A stretch of 64,000 nucleotides of DNA from Aptenodytes patagonicus (Eukaryota > Chordata > Aves > Sphenisciformes > Spheniscidae). The notes under the pieces were generated by a model. That model was given only the letters and a program-made list of their open reading frames with translations. It made no database searches and was not told where the DNA came from. The stretch spans positions 59,870,065 through 59,934,064 of the forward strand of contig NC_134952.1 in assembly GCF_965638725.1 (NCBI RefSeq), in the 5' to 3' direction. Both the position numbers and the translations under genes were made by a program. Positions 31,405 through 43,400 of this stretch are shown in pieces (the stretch's first letter is position 1; every line of letters begins with the position of its first letter).

Positions 31405-31455
31405 AAGTGTAATTTGTAAGCTCCTTGGGGCAAGGGCAGCCTCTGTTTCTGCCAC
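31405..31455 (+). repeat. Possible ancient repeat fragment
   Basis: TTTGTAAGCTCCTTGGGGCA followed by AGGGCAGCCTCTGT resembles the 'gtaagctctttggggcagggactgtct' segment of an old amniote repeat. The same family, inverted, appears at about 40,310-40,405. Confidence 0.35.
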
Positions 31456-31518
31456 ACCTCGTCGACGTAAAGGACTCCTTGGCGCTTCGGTTACACCCGT
31501 AGTAGATTTTGCATCAGA

Positions 31519-31717
31519 TTGTGCTATGTCTGCACTGAAGGAAATATCCTTTGGTCCTAAGGAGCACACTGTGGGTTCACATACGAGCTTTAAGGCAGCT
31601 CCATGCTAACTGCCCTCCACATAACCTCTGACACTAGTGGTTTTTGATAATTCCTATTTCAGATTTGTATTTTCTTGCTAATTACAGTGTACTTTTTGAA
31701 GTTACTGTTATTAAAAT
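31519..31717 (+). repeat. Local direct repeat, copy 1
   Basis: About 199 bp starting TTGTGCTATGTCTGCACTGA and ending near GTTACTGTTATTAAAA. It matches the second copy at 33,096-33,295 with three substitutions and one 2-base insertion/deletion by my reading, about 98% identity. The matching stops abruptly on both sides. The element has no coding potential or recognised family. Confidence 0.9.
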
Positions 31718-33095
31718 TTAGTTTTATCACGAGAAACCCTACCACCAAATTCCTGACCAACTGTACTGTTTATCTCTGTCAGATTGAAGTTTCAGATTAC
31801 TTTCTTTCTAAAGCTCTCTTCACAATTCTTCCACAGTTTTCCATGTCCGGCTTTCCTTTCCTTTCCCTCCCCCCTCCTCCCCAGCTTTATGCTCGCAGGG
31901 AAGTGCCGGTGCCCTCATTAGCGGGGCCCAGTTCTTTGCATTTCCAAGGCCTTTATTCAAACCCCCGGCCAGCGACTTTCTCCCTGTTTATTCTCAGCTT
32001 TTCTCTGCCTGGGAGTGTGCCCCGACACACCCTCCGCTCCTGCCCAATCCTTTCCCATGCTGACGCAATCTGTTTTTTTTGTCTGCCTGTCCCGAGATAA
32101 CCTCGCTCACTGTCCCCGCACGGTCACATCCTCTCACTTAGGAAGAGAGTTTTCTCCTCAGCTGGACGGTCTTGGTTGGGCAGACTACTGTAATAACACA
32201 CAGACCATGGGTAGATAATCTGGGAGACAAAGCACGTTACTTTTTATTGTACTTTGTGCTGACACCACAGGCAGAGGCAAATTCTGCATAGACCAAGGTA
32301 AGCGGCCACATGGCAATGAAGTTGCAGCAGCTCCAGTGCAGTCGGACACATCTGCTCAGCCTTTCTGAGACCCTGCCCCATCAGAAATGGTGAGGACAAG
32401 GAAAAATTACAGGAATTTAGTGATTTGGTACTTAACTGCAGGGGAGGCAGGGTGTTCAGTTATTGTTGATGATTCTTTGACTTCCTAGGCTGAGGAAAAT
32501 ATCCCTAAAGAAAAAATGTCCCGCCGGGTTAGAATGACCAGTAGTTCATTAAGGATTAATTTGGAGTACAGTCCAAAGCTTTGTTCCTGACTGAGATACA
32601 AGCTTCTTTATGGTGTGAACACACATGAGTCCAGGGTTTTGGTTTGGCCTGCTGTGCCGACAACCACGGCCCAGCTGTGACTGGCATCCAGAAATAGAGC
32701 ACATTTGCCCAAGGTTTGGAGATGTCGTTTAAGGTTTTCCCGTTGTACCAGGAGTGTTTATAGACTTCCCCAGTGCACACAGTGGAACTATATTTGTGCT
32801 CTGAAATTCAGGTGGTGATCTATGAGTTGCTGTGTTGCCCTAATAAATTCAGAACAAATTATATCTGCCTGAAAAGTCTCCTGTATTCTCTTGTGTTCAT
32901 TTATGAAATGGAATTGCACGTAGATTAAGTGTTAGTGGACGAAAGGAGGTTTCTGTAACTCACGCCTGCTTAGCCATAATGTAACATGGTTGTGAAACAT
33001 TTTATTGAAGGCTTTTTGTAACTGAGACTCCCTTGCCCTGTACAGGTTTATCTGTCTTGTAGTGGGGGCTTGGAAGGGACTTATTATAGGCAGCT
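31718..33095. other. Unique segment between the two direct-repeat copies
   Basis: About 1.38 kb without recognisable genes. A 141-codon plus-strand frame at 31,675-32,100 is Phe/Ser/Pro/Leu-rich and follows pyrimidine-rich DNA, so I treat it as chance. If the flanking repeats were LTRs, a primer-binding site would be expected near 31,720 and a polypurine tract near 33,080. I see no clear tRNA-complementary start, and only a weak purine patch (GGGGGCTTGGAAGGGA, about 33,064-33,079). Confidence 0.5.
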
Positions 33096-33295
33096 TTGTG
33101 CTATGTCTGCACTGAAGGAAAAATCCTTTGGTCCTAAGGAGCACACTGTGGGTTCACATACGAGCTTTAAGGCAGCTCCATGCCAACTGCCCTCCACATA
33201 ACCTCTGACACTAGTGGTTTTTGATAATTCCTATTTCAGATTTGTATTTTCTTGTTAATTACAGAGTGTACTTTTTGAAGTTACTGTTATTAAAA
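33096..33295 (+). repeat. Local direct repeat, copy 2
   Basis: Second copy of the about 200 bp element, in the same orientation as the copy at 31,519-31,717. It differs at AAATATCC/AAAAATCC, ATGCTAAC/ATGCCAAC and CTTGCTAA/CTTGTTAA, and by the 2-base indel CAGTGT/CAGAGTGT. It is followed by unrelated AT-rich sequence. Confidence 0.9.
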
Positions 33296-36200
33296 ATATA
33301 TTGTCATTGCTTGTTCTATGGTAATGCTTAGAGGAGCAAACTCACATGGGTTTCATTGCGTTGGCTATGCAAACCCATGGATGGCATTGCTGGGCTAGAA
33401 TTGCTCACCGTAGATCGGGTAGGGAGGGAAGAAGAGTCTGGTGATGAGAGAGCTCTTCCTCCAGAGATACTGCCCCCCCCCCTTCCAACCTGAAGTCTCA
33501 GGTGGACTTGCATACACAGTGCAATTGAAACTTTTTGGTTGCTGCCAGAAGGTTGTTTCTGACACATTTCAGGGAGTTGCTTGCACCATACATTTGACAT
33601 ATTTTCTTATCACCTTGAGAAATACCTGCCAAGTTTAATTCTTACATGTTTTTGGCGTTTGGGAGGATCTCTCCGTTGTTGATTTTCTCCTGGAGCCTCA
33701 TTGTTCTGCATTTTACTTAGATACATTGCCCTCTAGGGACCTGTGGAAAAATTCCCTAGTGGGAATTGCTTCTGGGTGGACTGTTGATATTTATGTCTGT
33801 GAACGTTGGATGTTTTGTACCTTGTGAACACAGACTTCTTTTAAAGCCAGACAGTCTGAGAAATATAATTGCTCTACACTTATTTGATAACTATAAGGAT
33901 ACATGGTTTTGACTTTTCTTATTAATGCAGTACTTTTTTTGCTGATGAAAGGAAAGACATGGGAAGTGTACTATCTTGGTCCAAGATCTTTCATATGATT
34001 ACAATTCACCCTTAGTAAAACCCAAGGGTGACCACCAGGATAGCAGAGGATGTGGGTTATTTTGAATAGCTTCTGTATATACCATTTGTCTATGTGACTG
34101 TTGATATTGTAGGTGCAAAGGGTTAATCTAGTCCTAAAAGGATTACACATCTGCAGGAACGCAGATGATACTTAACCTAATTACTGAAATATTTAGTCAG
34201 CCAGGTCAGGCACTAAAACATATTTTTCTCCTGAGTCCAAAAGAGGACATCCAGTATAGGACAGAAGCAGGACTATAGATAGCTTCATAAGCAAAAAAGT
34301 CTGCTGACTGGCTGAATCAGTCTTATCTGCTGTAACTAACAGAGAAGACAGGAGAATGATAAAACCCCAGGGGAAGGGCAGGAGGAGACAAAGATATTTA
34401 CCCTCTGCTTCTTAAAAAGAAAGTTCTTTTCAGCAAGGGGAGTCAATAACTAGAGGTGATGCTTGAAGAGAAGTGCACCCTGTATTGCTGTGGAAGATGC
34501 AAAAGACTCTCTCTCAGGAGGGGTTAGGCAACTGAGATGGCGTCCTGCGCTCATGTTTCAGATGCATGGAGCAGCAACGATAGGTATGTCTCACATGGTG
34601 CAGAGCTACCAGGTGGATGCTGACATGAATTAGGTTATCCACACGCCACAGGACAGGGCCATGCAGAGATGCTAGCTGGAGTGCTGGAAGCAGCACAGCT
34701 GCATTAGTTTGGTGCCATAGAGATATAAAAATCCATTTGGTATTTGTTTAGGTGCTAATGTCCATTGTACTGTGCTGCTTCAAGGCCTGAAAGTGTCACT
34801 TGGTAATACCTAGATCTTCATTGTGCTATGTAGACATAGCCTGTATCTTTCATTTCATTTGTGAGTAAAGCGGTTGAGGTTGAGAATTTCCTTTTGCCAA
34901 ATTGGGTGTAAGAAAGTAGGAAGGTGGAGTTCTGGCAAGAGCGTGTATGGACTGTGGGGAAGTCTTGGAAAGTTGTGCCTTCAGGTCTTGAGGACCCTGA
35001 CGGGGGAAAGAAAGAACATCATTGCTGGAGTCTGGAGAATGTTTTCAGGCCAGATGTAGTGGCCCTGTATGAAAAGTTCTCCCGGCCAGAGCAGTAGGAG
35101 GAAAAATTGAGGTCCAATACCAAAATATGCTGACTGTTCACAGAATGACCTCTGTCAGTGTTGTAATAATTTTCTTTGAGTTTTTAATGAGCTTCATTTT
35201 GTTGTTGTTATCTCCTTGCCCTGCTTTAAGCTTTGCAAGAGAAGTTAGATCCTTATGCAGATTCCCACTGATACCAATAAAAATCAGCAGTGCGTGTCAC
35301 TGTGTGTGTCAGGGTCAGCGAGATCCTGACAAAATGTGAGTTTTCCCTGCAACATCATTCAGCTCGGGATTTACCCGAGAAGGTCATTCTTTCCTTCTTT
35401 TATTTTATAAAAAGATGAGGTACATTCAATTGCTTGCAGTTAGTAGCATGACAGTAATAAGCCATTAAAAGAAGGATAAGGACTTGGCAGATGATCTCAG
35501 GAAACTCTTGCTGCTCATAAGGGACTTGGTGGCAGTGATTGTGGGGGAAGATGACAGGAGCTCTGGCAGAGCATGTGGGGTGAGGAAATGTGGAGTTAGA
35601 CATGGAGGGATAAGCGGGAGGGAGGGAGGGAGGAAAGGCAATTGTATCCTGGGATTTGTAGGTGGTGACAAGAAAACTATATTTGCAGTGACAGTAGATA
35701 GTGAGCTAGTGGGACATCTGTCATCCTTACTTTTCAGCTCTGTGGAAAATACTGTTAGGGCTTCAAAGTCATATTGCCTTTTCAAAATGAAATGATCAAA
35801 TAGCATGTTTCAGGGAGGATCCGTGTCTACCTCAATCCCATGCGCGATCTTTGCCTTTTGCCCTTGGTTTGTTCATTCATTCAGCTGTTTTGTGCACACT
35901 CATCAGACACGTAAGAGCCAGGCCAGCATTTCTCATCGTTGTCAAGGATGATACTTTGAGCTCTAAAGCAGTCACAGACGTGGGTAAAAGGCTTGCTATT
36001 TGTACAATATATTAGCTACAGTTTTCCAAAGCATGAAAATCAGTGGAGCTTTATAACCCTATTGTAAATAGGAAAAGGCAGACTTTTAACTGACGGAGAC
36101 AGCACCTGCAATGAAATATGCATTATGAAACCGTGAGTATGTTCCTTTATCACAGGACACTGTTGGGAAATGCATTAACTGTTAACCACCAGTTAACTGG

Positions 36201-39200
36201 CAGGTCAGCCAGACAAACCAAGGATTCAAAGTAAAGGTCTGTTACCTCTTACAGCAACCCTAGTTATGACTGCTCAACTGGGAACCTAGTATGAATCAGC
36301 AAGGTCTTGTCAGTGTGCTTCCCCTGCTGCCGTCTATTTTCTAGTGATTTGGGAAAGAGCATATTTTGGTCTCTGGAGATACTAGAACGGTCAGCAGTTA
36401 CTCTCATGAATACTTAATCAAAGCAAATGAGTCTTCTCTATGAATAAGTATACATTCCCTGTCTGTGCATCCACATTAAAAAGATTAAGTGCTATGAAAT
36501 CTGACTGTGACATGTAGGGAAAATAGCAGTTGGTTGTATTTCAAGTGTCCACTGATAGGCTATGGCTTTATGCAAAAGGACCTTAATTCCTCAAAGAAGG
36601 GCTGAATAAAAAAGAAGGCTAATGCTTAAAAGTAAAGAATGTTGCTTAGGAAAAGTATTACCAACTCATTAGAACACCCAAAAGGCAAAATAAGTCTGTT
36701 TTGCTTCCTAGTAAATTATGTGTAAAAAGCTTTCAAAATTTGTATTGCCTTGAGTATAATTGAATGTGTTTTGGAGGTGGAGGGAAAGCAACGTGTAGAG
36801 ATGTGTGCTAGAAGGAATCCAAGCCTTGTCCACTGAGCTTTCCAGAACTGCCAAAATCTGGGGGTAATGTAAGAGACCACAATCTGAAAAAGTGGCAAGA
36901 TAGAAGGATTTCTAGTCATACCAGATAAAACTCTACTTCTGGCAGATGGTAAAAGTAAAGTTTCAGAAAATGTTTAAGCCAATCTAACAGTGTGCTGCTT
37001 TTTTTAGTTTATCTCTGCATTTTTGTGAACCCTCAGTGAGTTTGTTCAAACCAAAGCAGCAAAAAACTAAACTGTGAAAAAAAAAGAGATGAAATTTCTT
37101 CCTGACCTGGTTCTCCACAGCATCAGATGAGTGCCCGTGCTGGCCAAGGGGAAGGGTGGGAAGACGTAGCCAGGGGGTCAGAGGAGGTGGAACCATCCTT
37201 TTGAGCAGCAAGTAGCTATTCACTAAGACACAGTTTTACCGTATGTCAAAGCCAGAATTAAAACTCAAACAAGTCTGAGTCTCCTCCTTCAAAAAGGAGA
37301 TTCAAAATAATGCTTCTTTAGCTAGATGATGGGAACTTTCTTCATCTTTTTCTGAGAACTGTGTTTACCTCCATGAGTTTTTGTATACAAAAAAGAACAT
37401 AAAGTTTAATATTCCAGATTGGGATAGTCACAGAAAATTGAAATAGAAAATAAAACCTTTTGGAAGTGAAATGAGAGGGATATAGAAACATGAATTCAGT
37501 TGCACATCAGAAATCAGGAGAAAGGGTGCAAATTTATTGTTTTACTTTTAGATAGGCTGAAAGATTTTAAATAAATAAAAAAGCCCAGAGCCTTACGAAC
37601 AAATGGCAGCAATTGTCCACCTCCCACCAAGTCTTTTTATTCCCTGAACCAGGCCGCCAAACACTGGCAGTCAGTGCTTCGTTTCCAGTTTGATCTTGCA
37701 GTTGGCATACAGGTAAAACTCCCAGGGGGTTTTGTTGGAGGCCCTCCAGATGGGAGTGACAAAATCATTCAAACGTCTTCCCATTTGTCATGTGATTCCG
37801 TTTCTGGATATCTTTTTGGGGTAAGGGGGTGTGTGGGGTGATGTACAGTGGCACAGTGGGTAAGGAATTGCTTTTTCTTGTGATGACTTCCACAAGTGGA
37901 TCGATTCTTTTGTCTTTCTAGGCAAAATACCTAAGAAGTTCACTAAGTATTTTGCCTGACTAAGGACTGGAGAAAGGGGCCCAGAATGTGAATTCAGTCC
38001 TTGGGTCACCTGTGGATCAGTCACCCGAAGGCTTAAGTGGTAAGTCCCTTCATGGCACCATGTGCATCCAGGGCAATTTCAGAAAGATCTAACACTATCC
38101 CAGCCTAACGGGGACCCAACTTCGAGTTGCTGCTATTTGAATTGAGGTAAGCCATGGTCCTTTCCTGTTTCTGCTGGGGAGTTCACCAGGCGTGTCATGA
38201 AAGGTTATCAGTGTAACCCACCCGGCAGCCATCGCGAGATAAAACCAGTCAATTTCAAGTAGAGGGACAAAAGGTCAGAGCACTGCAAACCCAATACTGC
38301 CACCAGTATCTTGGGTTACAAGGTTACGGTACAGGGGAAGGAGGGGGATGAAGTGTAGCCTAGTAAACACTCAGTCAACTCTCAAAAATAGAAAGTGACA
38401 TGGATCCTAATGGGAGAAATATGAAGCTACTGTATAGTACATATTCACCTGCCATTATCACTTACATATGCTGAGGGGGAGGGCAGCTGGCTCCAAACTC
38501 CTCTCCAAAGCGGAGATATATTTTTAAATAAAGTTAATGCATTAAATTTAAATTACTTTGGCGGCAGGAGAGACTCTGGAACCTGCATGAACATTTTGGA
38601 AATGCTTCACTTTGGATAACAGTATTTCGTGGTCTCTCAGGTTGAATCAATGTTGTTCCAGCAGTTTACACTCAGGTAAAACTGAGTATAGAAATTATAA
38701 AGCTCTCTTTCTGATACAGTCTTAATCCATTTGAACATCCTTTTGGTTAAACTACTGCATGTTTCCTTTTCATTTGCTGTATGCCAGAAAGCAGGTCTTT
38801 GAGGGACTATCTTAATCTATATTTTTTGCTTCTTAGGAAACTTCTAAGTGGAACATAGTTCATCATTGCAAGTGAAACCCCCTTGGTGCTATCTTTGATT
38901 CATGGGTGTCTCCTCCACTGCATTACCTGCAAAATTCTATATAAGACAACAGCTTGTGTACTGTTGTCTGATACAAGCATAGGGGAAAGATTCTAGCTGT
39001 GAAATTTACACTCCTATTGCAAATTGTATTGGAAATAAATAATGCAGGCATAGATAGTAACGCAGCAGTAATAAGGTTAGCTAGAAAGTCTCACTTTACA
39101 TTTGACAAGAAAATAGAAGGCACCAAAGTAAGGAGATTGGCCAAAAGACTCTATCAGCTGTTAGTCTGTGTAAGCCAGAGCCCTATTAGTCTCCAGCTAT

Positions 39201-40309
39201 GCTTCTGAGTCAGCACAGCGTGCGGGATTAGCTGGAGTGCCAGGTCCTGCTCTGCCTCTCAGTGCATGTCGACACTGGAACAAGCCATAAAAAACCAGCT
39301 TCTGTTTCACAAATACCTCCAAGGCTTTCAAAACTTTAGAAATCTTCTGAAATCTCTAATCAGACATGACTTTGTTGAAACCTCTGCTTGCAGAGTGAAA
39401 AGGTCAGTCTCTGTATTTAAGTTTTTCTCTCTTACGTACACTGGACTTGCAAAATCTATTCAAAAACGTTGAAACTAATAGTTCAAACAAATGTGTTTGG
39501 TTTGACAAAACAATTTCTGAAGCAAAATCTATTCATTAAACAAACCCAGTGTCGTTCCAGCCTAGTAATTCAGAGTAAGGCAGCTGGAGGGATGGGTCTC
39601 TCACTCAAAGACTCCCGCACAGAATAGGATTTTTGTAGTCACTACTTCTTACCATGTCTCAATCTCACATGCCTCCGTGGCCCTGGAACCGGTTTTAGAA
39701 CGGTTTTGATCAGAAACTTCATTGGCATTTTGTTCCTGAATAAGGGCTGTTGATGTACCTCTGACCTGTACTGTGTGGAACTATTTATGATTCTTTTCAG
39801 GCAAGCCATGGACTTTTACTCTCCTGATGAGTACATTTCTAGTACCTGGAAACAGTGTAGTGTCCTGCTGCTACCAATATGTTCCCAGGTATCTGGGAAA
39901 ATTCCTGGGTATTTTTGTAGGAGACCTGCTATGATTCTGAATAAAGAGTGAATGAAGCTTCCCTGTCTTAAAACCAGGCTAACTGTTTTAGATAACCTGA
40001 ACTGAATTACAGTAATTCTCCTTTAAGTGCTTTAAAGTTTGATAATCTCCTTGTAATGTACATCCAATCTAATGCAGTGCAAACAGTACTGAATTGGGCT
40101 TCCAGGGGACATGCAGACACTCTGTGCAAGTGCTATGGTCTAGCGAACCATGATATTTGTATGTGTGTGCCATGCTAGCCTCTAAAAACACAGTTATCTC
40201 TTCTTTTTATTTTGGTATCCACGACCAAAGCACTGATTGTGCTTTGCCAGTGTAATACAGAGATTGCCATTTACCAGTGATTACTCTTCGTATTTTATTA
40301 ACAGTCAAT
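33296..40309. other. Intergenic, no gene recognised
   Basis: No exon-like or RNA-gene signal was seen. A perfect G3N1 quadruplex motif lies at 35,616-35,630. A weak MIR-like 3' fragment (GCCAGAATTAAAACTCAAAC) occurs at about 37,251-37,270. Confidence 0.5.
35616..35630 (+). other. Perfect G-quadruplex motif (GGGA)3GGG
   Basis: Four G-triplets are separated by single A residues, the loop length that gives the most stable parallel quadruplexes. It lies in gene-free DNA, so no function is implied. Confidence 0.85.
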
Positions 40310-40405
40310 TGTCATGGGACCCATAACCCTGGACCAGGCTTTCGGTGTTCCAGGTGCTATACAACTAAACACCAAAATGACAGTTCCCCAAAAGCTTTCA
40401 ATGAA
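40310..40405 (-). repeat. Ancient amniote repeat fragment (inverted)
   Basis: Read on the minus strand it contains GAAAGCTTTTGGGGAACTGT, then TTGTATAGCACCTGGAACAC, then CCTGGTCCAGGGTTATGGG. This is the order 'agctctttggggcagggactgt...tgtacagcacctagcacaa...ggtcctgg' of a common old amniote repeat. It is degenerate and the family is not named. Confidence 0.42.
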
Positions 40406-43400
40406 AGTAAATAAAGCAATTCAATAGTGACGTGCAGCCTCTTAATATTATACTGACAAAGCCTAAGGAAATTCACAAGAGCAAAGGACCAGAAAAGACA
40501 GTTAGGATTACCTGGTTTGATTTATTAATACATTCAGGCCTACATCATGACTGTAACCTCCAGCTAAACTGGAGTATTTATTTCAAAGGGCTGGAAAGTA
40601 AAGGGATTTAGGCTGGAGACACAACTGAGAAGGGAATTGGAGTTAGCATTGGTCACAGTAAGTGCAGCTTTGGGTAGATAGATAGATGATGTTGGTGTAG
40701 TTTGGAAACTGGGATTGGAAAGATGAGCTGGATGTCAGCAGAAGGTAATTCTGTACCTCAGGACCCACCATTACAAAGCTGCATTCAGATATTTGTTTTA
40801 AAAAAGGAAAGAGAAAGAGGAAGAGATCAGGGTCAAAAATTGCAGCAGGGCAGTTCTGGAGTAAGTCTGACAAAACAGGGATATTTTAGTAGCACGATGA
40901 GTAGTCAATACAAAACATGTCCTGAGAGAAACCCATATATAGTAATTTATTTATGTATTTATAGCTCTGCTCCACAATAATGTCAACCTTTTCCACACTG
41001 CTTATTAATTTCCTCAGTCATCAAGACAGAAAAAGGGAGACCCTTTAAATACAGATAAAGAGTATTTATTGAGTGCTTTTGCCTTTTTTATGATTATTGA
41101 CTAAGCTACCTGGTAGTGTTAATAGTAACTAACTACAAAAAAATGATTACTCGTGGTTGATATCATATGTCCTACCAGGTCGCTGTAGATTCAGTAAGAA
41201 ATTAAACATCAAACAAAAACCCCTGCAATATCTAAATGCAGCAAACCAACTAAATGATAGTTTATGGGGATTCTGTTGCTCACAAAGACTAAGTCATGCT
41301 CTCACCACCTCTAAAGGGTATATCTGCTGGCCACTGCTCCCTCTGCCCTCTGGTTAGCCTGAATCATACATAACCCGGGAAAAGAGCCGGCTTTTGTGAT
41401 TACAGATTCCATGAAATTCATGCAAACAGATGAGCGGGGTCAAAAGCTTGTTGCTCCTGAAGGTCACAGGCAAGTCACTGAATCCTTGCAGTCCCAAGAT
41501 GGTTCAAGAAAATCTGAATCGGGGAGGGGAAAAACAAAGAGCAATGTCAGTCATTTTAGACCGCTTGTTTCAGATGTTACTAGCTGTGTAATACGTGCTC
41601 GAAAAAACCGATTCCTTTGGGGAATTCAAATTATGTGCAGTGTTTCTTGCACATCCTTTTATGTTTGTTTTCCCTATGCCTGGGGACTTTGCAGTATAAA
41701 AACATAGAAGTCACATACTTACCCAGAGCTTAGAAAATATCCTCTCTGTCTTCCAGTCTGACATCATTCCTATCACGCAGTCAATGCACAGTCACTAATA
41801 CTATAAGCCTACTAGGATGTTATATCACCTTCTATGAAAGCGTTTGATGAAGGTGACTCGACTAACACAGTAAGCAGGTTATCCCATTGCATAATTTGCT
41901 TTATAGTAAAATTAGATGTGGACTCAACCAACGAAGTTTGTGTTGAGATCCACATTTTTCTGAGACTTGAATTCACTTAAGTAATTTAAAAAATATTGTT
42001 CCTGGAATAACTTGTAAATTCCCATGTAAAGTTAGACTGACAGTTGCAGAAGGACTTAAGGCTTTTATTTTCAATCTTAGAAGAAGTAGAAATAAAAGTA
42101 GTAAAAGATGTAAGGGGGCAAAGAACGTAATCTTTTTGTACTAAAATATAAAAAGTTCTAACCGTTTGTCACTTACTCCTGTGACCCAGAATGGCTCACA
42201 TCAGTGTTAGCCTCAGAGCGGGGTGCCTGTATCCAGCCTAACTATTGGGAATGGTCTCTTACCTGCACTAACTCCCTAACCACGTCCAGAAAACTTTGGA
42301 GAAAAGCTGTAGGCCAACATCGTGCAACACACTGTGAGAACAATTTAATAGCATAGACAACTGAGCTGCTATACCCAGAAATGTTTGCAGGCACTGCTAG
42401 CCATAGATGGAGCCTAAAGTTATCCGACCTTTATTTTCAGTTGAAAAAGAGCCAGGTTATTTCTGCACTGTTTGTGATAGAGAATGTGGTTGTTCATACG
42501 GAAAAAGTTTCTTCTCCCTACCAGCCTCCCAAAAATGAAACAGCCTTCCAGGAGGGATGTGTTTGGGGAACACCAGAGCACAGAGCAGAGGCTCCTACAA
42601 CAGCATCCCATGCCCTGGGACCAGGGACGGGGAAGGATGCGTGCCCTGGGCACTGCCAGGCCCGGTGGCCCCGTAGCTACTTGCAAGGCTGTGGTGTTTT
42701 GGAGGGAACTGTTGCTTTGCTGGAACAATTTCTGGTTTTTGAAGAGCAGAGCCAATTGGTTTTTTACAGGTAGCCCCTGTCCCTCTGGCAGCCTCTCTGG
42801 CCTGAGGGCTTCATAGGGAGGTAAGGGTCTGTCCTGTTGGCTTTTTTTGCCTCCTTGAGCATGTCTGTGAAGAGCTTTCAGTAGTAAGCAGGTACGAGTT
42901 TGCCTGACAGGCCATGTGCTCCAGAGCACGTGGGGTGCTGTGATAGTTTGTCAGTGGGGTGGTGTGAGGTGAGTGGGGTGCCTGCGAGGGGAGAGTAATA
43001 TTTGATCATGTTGAACAGCGCTGGGAGGTGGTAATGCCATGTGATGCAGAAGACACCTAACTCTACAGCAGCCTCTACGTGGATTTGGCAGGAGGTGTGC
43101 TGGGTTTAGGAAGTGAGGCTTAGCCTAATGCTGTGGCCCACTAAGGGTATTTTTCCTCTGCCAACCTTATAGCAGGTCTGCGCAATAGCGGTTCTAAGTT
43201 TAATAGATGAATCAATGCATATTGGAGAAGTTCTTCACCCAGAAGTTTATTTTAAACTTTACGGTTTTAGATGTGTTCCTTGAAAGTGTGTTTCACCAGA
43301 AATTGTTACTTTGACCGTGTCCATGAAGCAGGACGATTTTTTTCTGAAAGATGTTTTCTGAAAAAAAAAGTGTTTTCTTCACCAAAAGCCACTGAACATA

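Larger units (their letters stand above)
28561..31518. other. Intergenic with ancient repeat remnants
   Basis: I recognise no gene. The segment holds a TG/TA microsatellite at 29,888-29,936 and several degenerate amniote repeat pieces listed separately (29,200; 29,812; 30,605; 31,405). Confidence 0.5.

Noticed and set aside
31675-32100. 141-codon frame between the two direct repeats
   Set aside because: Its composition follows pyrimidine-rich DNA, it starts inside repeat copy 1, and it shows no similarity to retroelement or host proteins that I know.
42381-42929. 130-codon plus and 169-codon minus frames over the same patch
   Set aside because: Both strands are open over the same bases, neither product is recognisable, and no flanking splice pattern supports an exon.
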